A DNA stretch of 64,000 bases from Bacteroidota bacterium (GTDB taxonomy: Bacteria; Bacteroidota; Bacteroidia; Bacteroidales; JAADJA01): the NCBI GenBank assembly GCA_020444515.1, contig JAHLKX010000001.1:620001-684000 (forward strand). Direction: 5' to 3'. Both the position numbers and the translations under genes were made by a program. Positions 34,031-42,678 of the stretch are shown here, one piece after another. The first letter of the stretch is position 1. Each line of letters opens with the position of its first letter. The notes beneath the pieces are model-generated. The model saw only the letters and a program-made list of their open reading frames with translations. It searched no databases and was not told the origin of the DNA.

Positions 34031-35179
34031 ATGAGCTCCAGCAGTACCATAGAAATAAGCAATTCTGCCTATTTGGCAAACCTTTCATTTATCAGGCATT
34101 TGATTGGAGAAAATGTCAGGTTTTCGAGTGTAGTTAAGGGCAATGCATACGGACACGGTGTTGAACAAATTGTGCCAATAGCAGAAAAAACAGGTGTGGA
34201 CCATTTCTCGGTTTTCAGCTCTCTTGAAGCCCGACAGGTGAAGAAGGTTGCATCCGATGATGTAACGGTGATGATTATGGGGTTTATTTCTGACGAAGAT
34301 TTACATTGGGTCATTGATAACAATATTGAATTTTTTGTTAGCGACCCTGAGAGAATTGAAAAAATGTTACGAGTTTGTCGCAACAAGGCCTGCATGGCCA
34401 ATATCCACCTTGAAATTGAAACCGGGATGAACCGAACAGGACTGAAGTTTAAAGAATTACAAGACCTGCTCATATTGCTCAAAAAAAATAAGGAATACTT
34501 TAATGTAAAAGGACTCTGCACCCATTATGCAGGAGCAGAAAGTATTGCCAATTACGTTCGCATTCAAAAACAAATAAAACGATTCAAAGAAATAGATCGC
34601 TATCTGGCTGATCATGGAATAAATCCGGAAATACGGCACACGGCCAGTTCAGCTTCAGCCATTACCTATCCCCAAACAAGGATGGACATGGTAAGGATCG
34701 GAATCCTTCAATATGGCTTTTGGCCCAGTCGCGAAACCTTTATTCATTACATTCACGACAAAACCAACAAACGTGATCCACTTCGACGGGTTTTAAAATG
34801 GAAAAGTGAAGTGATGTCTGTAAAAAGAGTAAAACAAGGGGAATTTATAGGTTATGGCAATAATTATCAGGCATATAAAAGCATGAAAATTGCTATAATA
34901 CCGGTAGGATATTGCGATGGCTATAGCCGTAATCTCAGCAACCAGGGTAAAGTCCTCATCAATAATGAACGGATCTCCATCATAGGAATGGTAAATATGA
35001 ATATGATTATTGCCAATGTATCCAAATTACCAGATGTTAAAGTTGGGGATGAAGTAGTCATAATAGGCAAACAAGGGACTCACCAACTGTCCGTTGCATC
35101 ATTCAGTGAATTAAGTAACCAGGTGAATTATGAATTATTAACGCGTCTTCCCGATAAAATTCATCGACAAAAAAAATAA
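34031..35179 (+). CDS. alr: Alanine racemase
   Basis: PLP-dependent fold-type III racemase interconverting L- and D-alanine, 382 residues. The PLP lysine is Lys36 in SVVKGNAYGHG, and the catalytic Tyr of the other subunit lies in GYGNNYQAYKS. The C-terminal GMVNMNMIIANV replaces the usual GRVCMDQ with Asn for Asp, a deviation near the active-site entrance, so specificity for another amino acid cannot be excluded. It is tightly packed in an operon with M20 and a second racemase, not with mur or ddl genes, which hints at D-amino-acid metabolism more than cell-wall supply. Confidence 0.88.
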   Translation: MSSSSTIEISNSAYLANLSFIRHLIGENVRFSSVVKGNAYGHGVEQIVPIAEKTGVDHFSVFSSLEARQVKKVASDDVTVMIMGFISDEDLHWVIDNNIEFFVSDPERIEKMLRVCRNKACMANIHLEIETGMNRTGLKFKELQDLLILLKKNKEYFNVKGLCTHYAGAESIANYVRIQKQIKRFKEIDRYLADHGINPEIRHTASSASAITYPQTRMDMVRIGILQYGFWPSRETFIHYIHDKTNKRDPLRRVLKWKSEVMSVKRVKQGEFIGYGNNYQAYKSMKIAIIPVGYCDGYSRNLSNQGKVLINNERISIIGMVNMNMIIANVSKLPDVKVGDEVVIIGKQGTHQLSVASFSELSNQVNYELLTRLPDKIHRQKK

Positions 35180-35185
35180 AAAGCC

Positions 35186-36256
35186 ATGGCATTTATTGAA
35201 CTCAACAAAGAAAAACTTCAACACAACTTCCATTTTTTGGACACCCTTTTTAATAAACACAACATCGAATGGGGCATTGTAAGTAAACTTTTATGCGGCA
35301 ACAAGAATTATATCAAGGTATTGCTTGATCTTGGTGCCAAAGAAATCCATGATTCCAGAATCAGTAATCTGAAAGTAATCAAATCCATCGACCCTGATGT
35401 ACAAACAGTTTACATAAAACCTCCTCCAAAAAGAAGTATTCGGACGCTTGTGAAATATGCAGATGTTAGCATGAATACAGAATTCGATACGATTAAACTT
35501 ATTTCGGAGGAAGCCGTCAGGCAAAATAAATCGCATAAAGTGATCATTATGATCGAAATGGGGGACTTGAGGGAAGGCGTAATGGGTGATCACCTTATCG
35601 ACTTTTATTCCAGTGTATTTAAGCTTCCTAACATTGAGGTTATTGGCTTGGGCACCAATCTGAATTGTTTGAATGGAATAATGCCATCTCATGATAAACT
35701 GGTACAATTGAGTTTATACAAACAGCTCATAGAAGCCACATTTAATAAAAAAATACCCTGGATTTCAGGGGGGTCTTCCGTAACCATTCCAATGATCTAT
35801 AAAATGCTCATTCCAAAGGGAGTGAATCACTTCAGAATCGGTGAGACTTTATATTTTGGGAACAATCTGTTTACTGGAAAACCCATTAAGGGGATGAAGC
35901 AGGATGTTTTTAAATTTTATGCTGAAATCATAGAATTGACAGAAAAACCGAAGGTGCCCATGGGCCAGATTGGAACCAATGTCGCAGGTGAATCACCGGA
36001 AATTAATGAGCAGGATTATGGCAAAATGGCTTATCGGGCCATCCTTGATATCGGTTTATTGGATATTGATATGAAAAACCTGAAGATCAAAAAGAAAAGT
36101 TTTGAATTCAGCGGAGCCAGTTCTGATATGATCGTTCTGGATATTGGCAGGAATTCAGGAAACCTGAAAATCGGTGATTTAATTGAATTTGGGCTGGATT
36201 ATATGGGTGCCTTGCGAATATTAAATTCAGATTATATTGATAAAAGAGTAGTTTAA
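35186..36256 (+). CDS. Alanine/ornithine racemase-family PLP enzyme (Orr/YhfX-like)
   Basis: 356 residues. PLP Lys34 lies in GIVSKLLCGN; further landmarks are TVYIKPPPKRS, IEMGDLREGVM, GTNLNCLNG, WISGGSSVTIPMI and HFRIGETLYFGN, the pattern of the ornithine-racemase branch of the alanine racemase N-domain family. Members racemise ornithine or other basic amino acids. It starts 6 bases after alr. Two racemases of different branches in one operon suggest that more than one D-amino acid is handled. Confidence 0.85.
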   Translation: MAFIELNKEKLQHNFHFLDTLFNKHNIEWGIVSKLLCGNKNYIKVLLDLGAKEIHDSRISNLKVIKSIDPDVQTVYIKPPPKRSIRTLVKYADVSMNTEFDTIKLISEEAVRQNKSHKVIIMIEMGDLREGVMGDHLIDFYSSVFKLPNIEVIGLGTNLNCLNGIMPSHDKLVQLSLYKQLIEATFNKKIPWISGGSSVTIPMIYKMLIPKGVNHFRIGETLYFGNNLFTGKPIKGMKQDVFKFYAEIIELTEKPKVPMGQIGTNVAGESPEINEQDYGKMAYRAILDIGLLDIDMKNLKIKKKSFEFSGASSDMIVLDIGRNSGNLKIGDLIEFGLDYMGALRILNSDYIDKRVV

Positions 36257-36259
36257 ATT

Positions 36260-36529
36260 ATGACGAAACAAAAATGCAACTATACTGAACGATGTCCTGT
36301 ATTTTCCGGGGAACTCAAAGAAGACGATAAACCTTTGTTCCTTTATCACAATGTATTTTGTTTGGCAGGAGAAAAAGGCTGGAATGCCTGCAAGAGGCAC
36401 AATCTTTATGAACTGGATATGGATCCAGGAGATACCATCTTACCCGAGAATAATGAACCGCTTGAAGATTTGACAGCACGACTGCGTACCCGGGGTCCGG
36501 ATGATTCCTCTAAAGGCCCATTAAAATAG
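36260..36529 (+). CDS. Small hypothetical protein with four cysteines
   Basis: 89 residues, starting 3 bases after the racemase stop. Cysteines occur at CNYTERC, VFC and NACKRH, which could bind a metal. The acidic C-terminal half (DMDPGDTILPENNEPLEDL) looks disordered. No known family recognised. It overlaps the nickel-exporter gene tail-to-tail by 20 bases, with no terminator between them. Confidence 0.65.
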   Translation: MTKQKCNYTERCPVFSGELKEDDKPLFLYHNVFCLAGEKGWNACKRHNLYELDMDPGDTILPENNEPLEDLTARLRTRGPDDSSKGPLK

Positions 36530-37214
36530 CGATACCACTGAGCAAAACAATAAAACCGGCCAGCGCATGGGTATGGCGTTCAAGTCGTCCTAATTTAACA
36601 AACTTAAATCCGAAAGTGGCCAATAGTACGATCGCCAGCATGGTTGCGACAGTTATAATGCTAAATATTGCAGCAATAAACAACATCCCGGATGTGCTGC
36701 TTTCTGCTGCAGGATACATAAGGATGGGTATGAGCGGTTCACAAGGACCAAGAACAAAAATAAGAAACAAAATCCAAGGAGTCAGGTTCTTTTTGTGAAC
36801 GTGATCATGATTGTTTGAATGCTGGTGTTCATGCTCGTGCACACGACCGTTTTGATGCATGTGCTTGTGTTTATGGGGCTTGTTAACAATTGACCGATAG
36901 AGCCCCCAGACAAAATATCCCAATCCAAATATAACAAATGCCCATGCAGCGAGATCACCCCTAACATTTTCAAAAAACTCAAGTTTTCCCAGTGCTATTC
37001 CAAGGTAATAACCAAATACCCCCAGCAAAACAGAGCTCCCGACATGACCGATACCACAGGCAGCAGTAATCCAACTCGTTTTTGCAACTGACCATTTCCT
37101 TGCTTTGGCCATGAAAATAAAAGGTAGATAATGGTCAGGCCCCAAAGCAGTATGAACAAACCCAATGGTTGCAGCAGTACCTGCCAATAGCATAATTTCC
37201 TGACTAAATATCAT
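36510..37214 (-). CDS. NicO/UreH-type nickel exporter with histidine-rich loop
   Basis: 234-residue membrane protein with six helices. The first has HTALGPDHYLPFIFMAK, the nickel/cobalt-transporter signature in helix 1-2, and a second conserved segment is VLGPCEPLIPILMYPA. The central cytoplasmic loop (about 112-142) is extremely His-rich (PHKHKHMHQNGRVHEHEHQH), as in RcnA/NicO exporters. It lies 6 bases downstream of nikR on the same strand, so nickel-responsive control is very likely. Export is favoured over import because of the His-rich loop. Confidence 0.85.
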   Translation of the reverse strand: MIFSQEIMLLAGTAATIGFVHTALGPDHYLPFIFMAKARKWSVAKTSWITAACGIGHVGSSVLLGVFGYYLGIALGKLEFFENVRGDLAAWAFVIFGLGYFVWGLYRSIVNKPHKHKHMHQNGRVHEHEHQHSNNHDHVHKKNLTPWILFLIFVLGPCEPLIPILMYPAAESSTSGMLFIAAIFSIITVATMLAIVLLATFGFKFVKLGRLERHTHALAGFIVLLSGIAILMGL

Positions 37215-37220
37215 GTGATT

Positions 37221-37622
37221 TTATTTTTTTGCGGTCATTACCAGTTCTCCGTGTAACACTCCTTTTATGGCAATGAGCTGATTGGCCAGACTTTTGAGTT
37301 CTTTGGCCTTGCCCTTTACGGCAATGGTTTCAAGGCAATTGTGGTGGTCAAGATGCACATGCTGGACAGAAAGGATTAAATGATGAAAATCGTGCTGTAA
37401 ATCTGTTGATTTTGTTTGTAATTCCCGCTTGTGATGATCATACACAAGAACAATAGCACCAGCTACTTCCTTGTTCTCTGTCCATTCATCTTCAATGGAA
37501 TACTTTTTTATAAGGTATCGGATTGCTTGCGATCGATTCGGGAACTGATGCTTTGTGACCAACCTGTCCAATTCCTCCTGAAGTTCTGATTCAAGTGAGA
37601 CACCAAATCTTTTCACTTTCAT
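37221..37622 (-). CDS. nikR: Nickel-responsive regulator NikR
   Basis: 133 residues: ribbon-helix-helix domain (1 to about 45, KRFGVSLESELQEELDRLV, PNRSQAIRYLI) and an ACT-like nickel domain. The square-planar nickel ligands of E. coli NikR (His76, His87, His89, Cys95) correspond to His77, His88, His90 and Cys96 in LILSVQHVHLDHHNCLET. It should repress or activate the adjacent exporter in response to nickel. A -7 promoter element lies 28-35 bases upstream. Confidence 0.95.
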   Translation of the reverse strand: MKVKRFGVSLESELQEELDRLVTKHQFPNRSQAIRYLIKKYSIEDEWTENKEVAGAIVLVYDHHKRELQTKSTDLQHDFHHLILSVQHVHLDHHNCLETIAVKGKAKELKSLANQLIAIKGVLHGELVMTAKK

Positions 37623-37649
37623 GATGGCACTATTTTAAATTTCGTAACA

Positions 37650-37657
37650 CAAAAGTA
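37650..37657 (-). promoter_or_regulatory. -7 element of the nikR-exporter operon
   Basis: TACTTTTG on the minus strand matches TAnnTTTG. It lies 28 bases upstream of the nikR ATG at 37622. A clear NikR palindrome was not found around it. Confidence 0.45.
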
Positions 37658-37697
37658 AATAATATTTCAATAAAATGATCTCATTAATAGATTTGGC

Positions 37698-37728
37698 TAA
37701 TTTTGGAATGTTTTCCCAAGATGGGAAA
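37698..37728 (+). promoter_or_regulatory. -7 element and 7-bp palindrome upstream of the lipoprotein gene
   Basis: TAATTTTG (37698-37705) is a plus-strand -7 match, followed by TTTCCCA-aga-TGGGAAA (37712-37728), a perfect 7-bp inverted repeat at about the expected transcription start. It could be an operator or a 5' leader hairpin of a 190-base leader before the ATG at 37900. The link to that gene is an inference. Confidence 0.35.
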
Positions 37729-37899
37729 GATAAAATTGATTAGAATGATTTAAAATACTGGTGGTCAAGTCTTAGTATAAATATCAAACATTTGAACAAT
37801 TTTTGCTATCCTAATGTTCCAATGTGTATTGGCTTGACCATAAATATTATATCCCAATATACCAAGAACATAAAAAATATTAATCTTAACATTACAACT

Positions 37900-38904
37900 A
37901 TGAAAAAATCCAATCTTTTTTTAGCCTTCTCACTTCTGTTTGCTTTTGCTTTTATGCAAAGTTGTCAGAAAACTGAACAAGTTGTTCCTACTGAACCGCA
38001 AAATGAAAGATCCGGTGATTTAAAGACCCAGATCGATTATTGCGGTGATCCCATTATGGTAAACCTTGTAGATTTTGACGAAACCATGTTCCCCGGAACA
38101 GTTACCGTTGGAAACGATGAGAATATGTTATATGTTACTTATGAAGTTACGGCGCCTTATTCCATCTTAAACCTCGCTGTTTATGCAGGACCAGCAGACC
38201 AAATACCATCAGGGAATACTATAAACGGTGATGGGACAGGATCATTCGAGGCATGGACATTTCCCTATTCGTTTTATCCCTACTTTGAAGTCAATTCTCA
38301 CACCTTCGAAATAGATTTATCCACCCTCCCCGAATGTTTCATCCTGGTTACTTACGCAAAAGTGGATGGACCCGATGGTATTTTTTATGCCTGGGGTAAG
38401 AGCAATACAAAATACCCAGGTTATTATTTCGACTATTGTGTTCAGGAGTGCAACCCTCCTCTGGGAAATTGTGAAACCATGTATGCTTATGGTGATTCTT
38501 ATGCACAATGTTTTATTGGATTACCTGAGTTGACCAGCAAAAAATGGGGCTGGTCTAATGGACCGCTCAGTGAAGGAACCTATGAATTTGAAATATGGGC
38601 CGGTGCCGGACAATGCGACCTTTCAAAAGGCATCCATGTGGGAACACTTGATGTTGATTACAGCGGTGGCACTGTAACGGTTACTTATTCAATGTTTGAT
38701 GATTACTCCATGACTGAAACTCACCTATATGTTGGGAACGACATTCTTCCCAAAAAGAAAAATAACAAATACACAGCGGCCCCTGGACAATACCCTTACA
38801 AACATGGCTATCCTTTAGGTGAAACTACTGACACCTATGAATTGGATGGATTCTCTGGAGACATCTATGTGATTGCCCACGGTGTTGTATGCGATGAGCA
38901 ATAA
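37900..38904 (+). CDS. Secreted lipoprotein of two related halves, function unknown
   Basis: 334 residues. The ATG at 37900 starts a lipoprotein signal (FAFAFMQSC, Cys20); longer in-frame starts to 37792 would bury it. Two beta-rich halves of about 135 residues follow. The second contains CETMYAYGDSYAQCF, KWGWSNGPLSEGTYEFEIWAGAGQCD and ending ELDGFSGDIYVIAHGVVC. The first half is similar in layout (FVDET-type strands, YAKVDGPDGIFYAWGKS). This looks like a surface adhesion-type domain seen in marine Bacteroidota, but I cannot name it. A strong terminator follows. Confidence 0.7.
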   Translation: MKKSNLFLAFSLLFAFAFMQSCQKTEQVVPTEPQNERSGDLKTQIDYCGDPIMVNLVDFDETMFPGTVTVGNDENMLYVTYEVTAPYSILNLAVYAGPADQIPSGNTINGDGTGSFEAWTFPYSFYPYFEVNSHTFEIDLSTLPECFILVTYAKVDGPDGIFYAWGKSNTKYPGYYFDYCVQECNPPLGNCETMYAYGDSYAQCFIGLPELTSKKWGWSNGPLSEGTYEFEIWAGAGQCDLSKGIHVGTLDVDYSGGTVTVTYSMFDDYSMTETHLYVGNDILPKKKNNKYTAAPGQYPYKHGYPLGETTDTYELDGFSGDIYVIAHGVVCDEQ

Positions 38905-38929
38905 GATTAATTAACTAACTATTTTTAAG

Positions 38930-38964
38930 AAAAGGCGGATGTTGTCATCCGTCTTTTCTATTTT
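38930..38964 (+). terminator. Intrinsic terminator after the lipoprotein gene
   Basis: AAAAGGCGGATG (38930-38941) pairs with CATCCGTCTTTT (38946-38957) around a TTGT loop: a 12-bp stem with one G-T wobble, followed by CTATTTTTG. It lies 25 bases after the stop codon and before truA. Confidence 0.9.
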
Positions 38965-38987
38965 TGATCCTTATATATTGTCACTTG

Positions 38988-39743
38988 ATGCATCGCTATT
39001 TTATTAAACTGGCCTATGACGGCACACCTTATAATGGTTGGCAAATACAGAAAAATGCCCCCTCAGTGCAGGCTGTGATCAATGAAGCATTGACACAACT
39101 TTGCAGAGAAAGCATTAATGTTGTAGGTTGTGGTCGTACTGATACCGGTGTTCATGCAAGGGTCTTTTATGCTCATTTTGACCTTTCCAATCCTCTCGAA
39201 GACCTTCTAGGCCTGGTAAGGAATCTGAATCATTATCTGCCCAAAAGTATTGTCATTTTTAATATTTTTCCTGTATCACCTGATGCCCATGCCCGATTTG
39301 ATGCGATTCTTCGGACCTATCGATATTATATTTTACGATCCAAAGATCCCTTCAAACAAGCGTTTAGTTATTTCTATCATGGCCCCCTTGATATTTCTAT
39401 TATGAATGAGGGTGCCGAATTGATGCAAAACTTTCATGACTTCACCTCCTTCTCAAAAGTTAAAACCCAAACAAAAACAAACCTTTGTCAAATAAAGGAA
39501 GCATATTGGACCATTGAAGATAACCTCCTGGTATTTACGATTTCAGCCGATCGGTTTTTGCGCAATATGGTTCGGGCTATTGTAGGCACCCTACTTGATA
39601 TGGGTAAACATAAAATTACACTGGATGAACTATCAGCAATTATTGAGCATAAAAATCGAGCTGAAGCCGGATATTCCGTTCCTGCAAAGGGATTGTTCCT
39701 GGAAAATGTCATCTATCCTGATGTTATAAATGCGCAAAAATGA
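38988..39743 (+). CDS. truA: tRNA pseudouridine synthase A
   Basis: Forms pseudouridine at positions 38-40 of the tRNA anticodon arm. The 251-residue length is normal. The catalytic Asp lies in GRTDTGVHA, with YDGTPYNGWQIQ at the N-terminus and RFLRNMVRAIVGTLLDMG near residue 200, all characteristic. The start at 38988 (MHRYFIKLAYDG) is preferred; an in-frame codon at 38964 overlaps the terminator tail. Confidence 0.95.
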   Translation: MHRYFIKLAYDGTPYNGWQIQKNAPSVQAVINEALTQLCRESINVVGCGRTDTGVHARVFYAHFDLSNPLEDLLGLVRNLNHYLPKSIVIFNIFPVSPDAHARFDAILRTYRYYILRSKDPFKQAFSYFYHGPLDISIMNEGAELMQNFHDFTSFSKVKTQTKTNLCQIKEAYWTIEDNLLVFTISADRFLRNMVRAIVGTLLDMGKHKITLDELSAIIEHKNRAEAGYSVPAKGLFLENVIYPDVINAQK

Positions 39744-39831
39744 AGTTTTAAGATCCCATCATCCATCCACATAATTTATTTAGAATTGCTAAAAATTTAA
39801 CAACAAATCGAAATACGTATTGATTAATTCA

Positions 39832-39839
39832 TACATTTG
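39832..39839 (+). promoter_or_regulatory. -7 element of rex
   Basis: TACATTTG is an exact TAnnTTTG match, 24 bases before the first rex ATG at 39863. The -33 region is poor. Confidence 0.5.
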
Positions 39840-39862
39840 CCTGTTAATAGAATAACAAGGCA

Positions 39863-40486
39863 ATGATTATGAATAGACTTCCCGACAAAACTGTTGAACG
39901 TTTAAGTCAATATCGTCGAACACTCAATAATCAATTAGCAAAAGGAAAAACCCACATTTTTTCCCACGAAATCGCAAATTTATTGCATATAACCCCTGTG
40001 CAGGTGCGAAGGGACATAATGCTCATTGGGTATTCAGGCACACTGAGGAAAGGTTATGATATAAAAGAAATGATCGAATTAATCGGAACCATTATCGACA
40101 CTGACCAGGGTGTGAAAATTGCCGTAATTGGAATGGGGAACCTGGGTAAAGCCTTTATTCACTATATGTATGAAAAGCAAACCAAATTAAAGATTGTGGC
40201 GGCTTTTGATATTAATCCCGATAAGATCGATAAAACCTATGAGGATGTGTATTGCTATCATCTCGACCGATTAGAAGAAATTATCAAAGAACTGGGAATT
40301 GGTATTGCCATTATTGCAACGCCTCCTGAGGTTGCATCCCCCCTGGCTGATCGCCTGAAAGAGGCTGGAATTCGGGGTATTTTAAATTATACACCACGAC
40401 CATTGAGTCCACGTGAAGGAGTTTACCTGGAAGAACATGATATGATCACCTCACTTGAAAAAGTTGCCTATTTTGTAAAGGCGTAA
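39863..40486 (+). CDS. rex: Redox-sensing transcriptional repressor Rex
   Basis: 207 residues: winged-helix N-terminus (RLSQYRRTLNNQL, ITPVQVRRDIMLIGYSGTLRKGYD) and NAD(H)-binding Rossmann domain (IAVIGMGNLGKAFIHY), ending in the C-terminal swap helix (MITSLEKVAYFVKA). Rex senses the NADH/NAD+ ratio and represses fermentation and respiration genes. Two ATGs are possible (39863 and 39869); AAGG just upstream fits the second slightly better. It converges with the VWA-like gene with a 15-base gap and no terminator. Confidence 0.95.
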   Translation: MIMNRLPDKTVERLSQYRRTLNNQLAKGKTHIFSHEIANLLHITPVQVRRDIMLIGYSGTLRKGYDIKEMIELIGTIIDTDQGVKIAVIGMGNLGKAFIHYMYEKQTKLKIVAAFDINPDKIDKTYEDVYCYHLDRLEEIIKELGIGIAIIATPPEVASPLADRLKEAGIRGILNYTPRPLSPREGVYLEEHDMITSLEKVAYFVKA

Positions 40487-40501
40487 TAAGCATTTGTTCT
40501 T

Positions 40502-42625
40502 TTAGTATTCTCCATCTCTTTTTCTGATAAACCATTCAGTAGATAACATCACTAAGATGAAAACCATTAACCACGCTATGTTCAGAACTTCGCTGTATTG
40601 TTTCTGCCGATAAGTAATGGTTTTAATATCATCGCGCTCCTGTATTTTAGCCTCCAGTTCACCCAATTGATCCGGGAAATACATTTCTCCTCCCCTGCTT
40701 TTAGCCAAATTATATAATAGATTGTGGTCAGCTACTGTATTGGTCAACTCGACCGTAATCTGGCTAACAGTAAATTCACCCTGATCGGTTAGTAATTTGT
40801 CTCCAATCAATACAGAGGCATTGTACGTATAAGTACCTGGAGACAATCGTCCGGCATTTAAATGATAAGCATCATTTGTCCGGTTGAAAATGTATGGAAA
40901 CTCATTTCCTTCCTGATCGGAAATGACCATTTTTACTTCAGGATTATTCACCAGCTCATAAATATCGTTGTATACCTGGGCTTCAAATTCAATGTTTTCA
41001 TTCTCTTCAAAATTGTTTTTATGGATAACCCTGAAAAATCGTTTATCAACCTTTAATGATAAAAATTGGACAACCTTGTTTATCAAGTTATCAAAAGGTT
41101 GATGGCTCTGATTGAGTGCCCATGATTTCATTCTCCATTTCCAGATACCTTCTCCCAGTAAAACACCTGACTTCATCTCCGTCGTTTCATTTAAAACGAA
41201 CAAGGGCTCCGTCGTTTCTACCGAACCAATTTTCTGATAAAACAGTGGCGTAGCTGATGGCTGTAAACCTATTGCGCCATAAGGACTGACGACCGGCGGT
41301 ACCTGCGCAAGCAGTTCACGTGTTGGCTCAGCAATTGAAAACAAACTGAAATCATCATTTAAAGTGGGCTGCACTTCATTATAGATAAGGTTTTCTCCCC
41401 GAACCGAAACACCTCCCAACTGTTCATTAAATAGCTGGTAATATGTTTTTTGTGTCAGTATGTACCAGGTTGGAATTTGCTCATCCCTGATCTTTTCCAG
41501 AATGCCGGAAATAGACTGACTTAATGTTGGCAACCCATGCAGAATAATCAGGTTATAACCCGAGACAGACTTATCAAATTTATCAATGATAAATTCTTCA
41601 AATTCATAATTTTTATTGGAAAGGATGGCCTGTTTTATGGCAGATATATCCGGATGAGGGGCCTGTGCCAGAAGTAATATTTTTTGTTTCCCTTCCAGGA
41701 TGTCAACAAAGATATCCTGCTGGTTATTGTTTGTGTTGACTTCATCATCAATCTGTGAAAGCTTCACCGTATATCTTTGCAAACCCTTTTCATCAGCTTC
41801 AAGCAATACTTTTTCTGTATAGAGAAAGTTTTCTGCATTGATTTCAATCGTTTTACGATAAAGCTCTTCATTATCCTTACTTATCGTTAGACGGGTTGAC
41901 AAACCTTTGCTTTTACCTGCTCCAATGGTGATTTCTACCGGAAATTCATTTCCGAGATAAGCGATCCTGTTGAAGCTAACATTCTTCAAAATAATGTCTC
42001 GTTTTAAATTGGTATCTCCCAGGGCAATTGTATAAACGGGAAAATTCAATCCTTCAGCTTCATACACAGGATTTGAACCCCGGTTATAAATCCCATCCGA
42101 TGCAACAATCATGGCACCTACATTGCGATAGGCATAACGGTCTTTTATTTCATCAAATACAGCAGAATAGTTGGTAATGTTCCCTTCATAGGAAACCGAA
42201 AAACCCGGTGATAGACCGTCACTGAAATCATAGGTTTCAACTTCATACTTATCACCTAGCTCACTGATCAGTTCCTCAATGCGCGTTGGATATTCGGTTT
42301 GGTAAAAAGTGGAGTCTCTACCTGTTTGAATACTGGCTGAATTATCCTGTAAAAAAAGAATCACTGGTTTTTCAGTGATCTTCTTTTGCCTGTTTAACAA
42401 GGGGTTAAGCAATAAAAATGCGATAATAGATATAACGATGGCACGAAAAGCTCCCAATATCCAGACTGTTGTCCGTGAAAATTCGTATTTCCGGTTTTGG
42501 TAATACAGTGCCGTGGCGAAGAGTATTCCTGCCAGAACACAAAAGATTAAAAACCATTCCGGATATGTTGTTGTGATGTTAAGTCCCAATCGATTAAATC
42601 TTATGCTATGGAAACGCCTGGACAA
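40502..42625 (-). CDS. Large membrane protein with VWA-like region
   Basis: 707 residues. Two N-terminal membrane helices (FLIFCVLAGILFATALY, AFRAIVISIIAFLLLNPLL) come before a von Willebrand-A-like segment starting ILFLQDNSASIQTG (the D-x-S-x-S MIDAS type) and continuing GAMIVASDGIYNRGSNP, a long beta-rich middle and a C-terminal helix (LNIAWLMVFILVMLSTEWFIRKR). This architecture is shared by Bacteroidetes membrane proteins related to BatA-type/glutamine-amidotransferase-like VWA proteins; the role is unknown. No ATG is available near the N-terminus; TTG at 42625 or 42589 must serve. Confidence 0.75.
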   Translation of the reverse strand: MSRRFHSIRFNRLGLNITTTYPEWFLIFCVLAGILFATALYYQNRKYEFSRTTVWILGAFRAIVISIIAFLLLNPLLNRQKKITEKPVILFLQDNSASIQTGRDSTFYQTEYPTRIEELISELGDKYEVETYDFSDGLSPGFSVSYEGNITNYSAVFDEIKDRYAYRNVGAMIVASDGIYNRGSNPVYEAEGLNFPVYTIALGDTNLKRDIILKNVSFNRIAYLGNEFPVEITIGAGKSKGLSTRLTISKDNEELYRKTIEINAENFLYTEKVLLEADEKGLQRYTVKLSQIDDEVNTNNNQQDIFVDILEGKQKILLLAQAPHPDISAIKQAILSNKNYEFEEFIIDKFDKSVSGYNLIILHGLPTLSQSISGILEKIRDEQIPTWYILTQKTYYQLFNEQLGGVSVRGENLIYNEVQPTLNDDFSLFSIAEPTRELLAQVPPVVSPYGAIGLQPSATPLFYQKIGSVETTEPLFVLNETTEMKSGVLLGEGIWKWRMKSWALNQSHQPFDNLINKVVQFLSLKVDKRFFRVIHKNNFEENENIEFEAQVYNDIYELVNNPEVKMVISDQEGNEFPYIFNRTNDAYHLNAGRLSPGTYTYNASVLIGDKLLTDQGEFTVSQITVELTNTVADHNLLYNLAKSRGGEMYFPDQLGELEAKIQERDDIKTITYRQKQYSEVLNIAWLMVFILVMLSTEWFIRKRDGEY

Positions 42626-42678
42626 GCTTCATATTATAAGCGATCGCCCACCAGTGTAATTTATTGTAAAATGATCTG

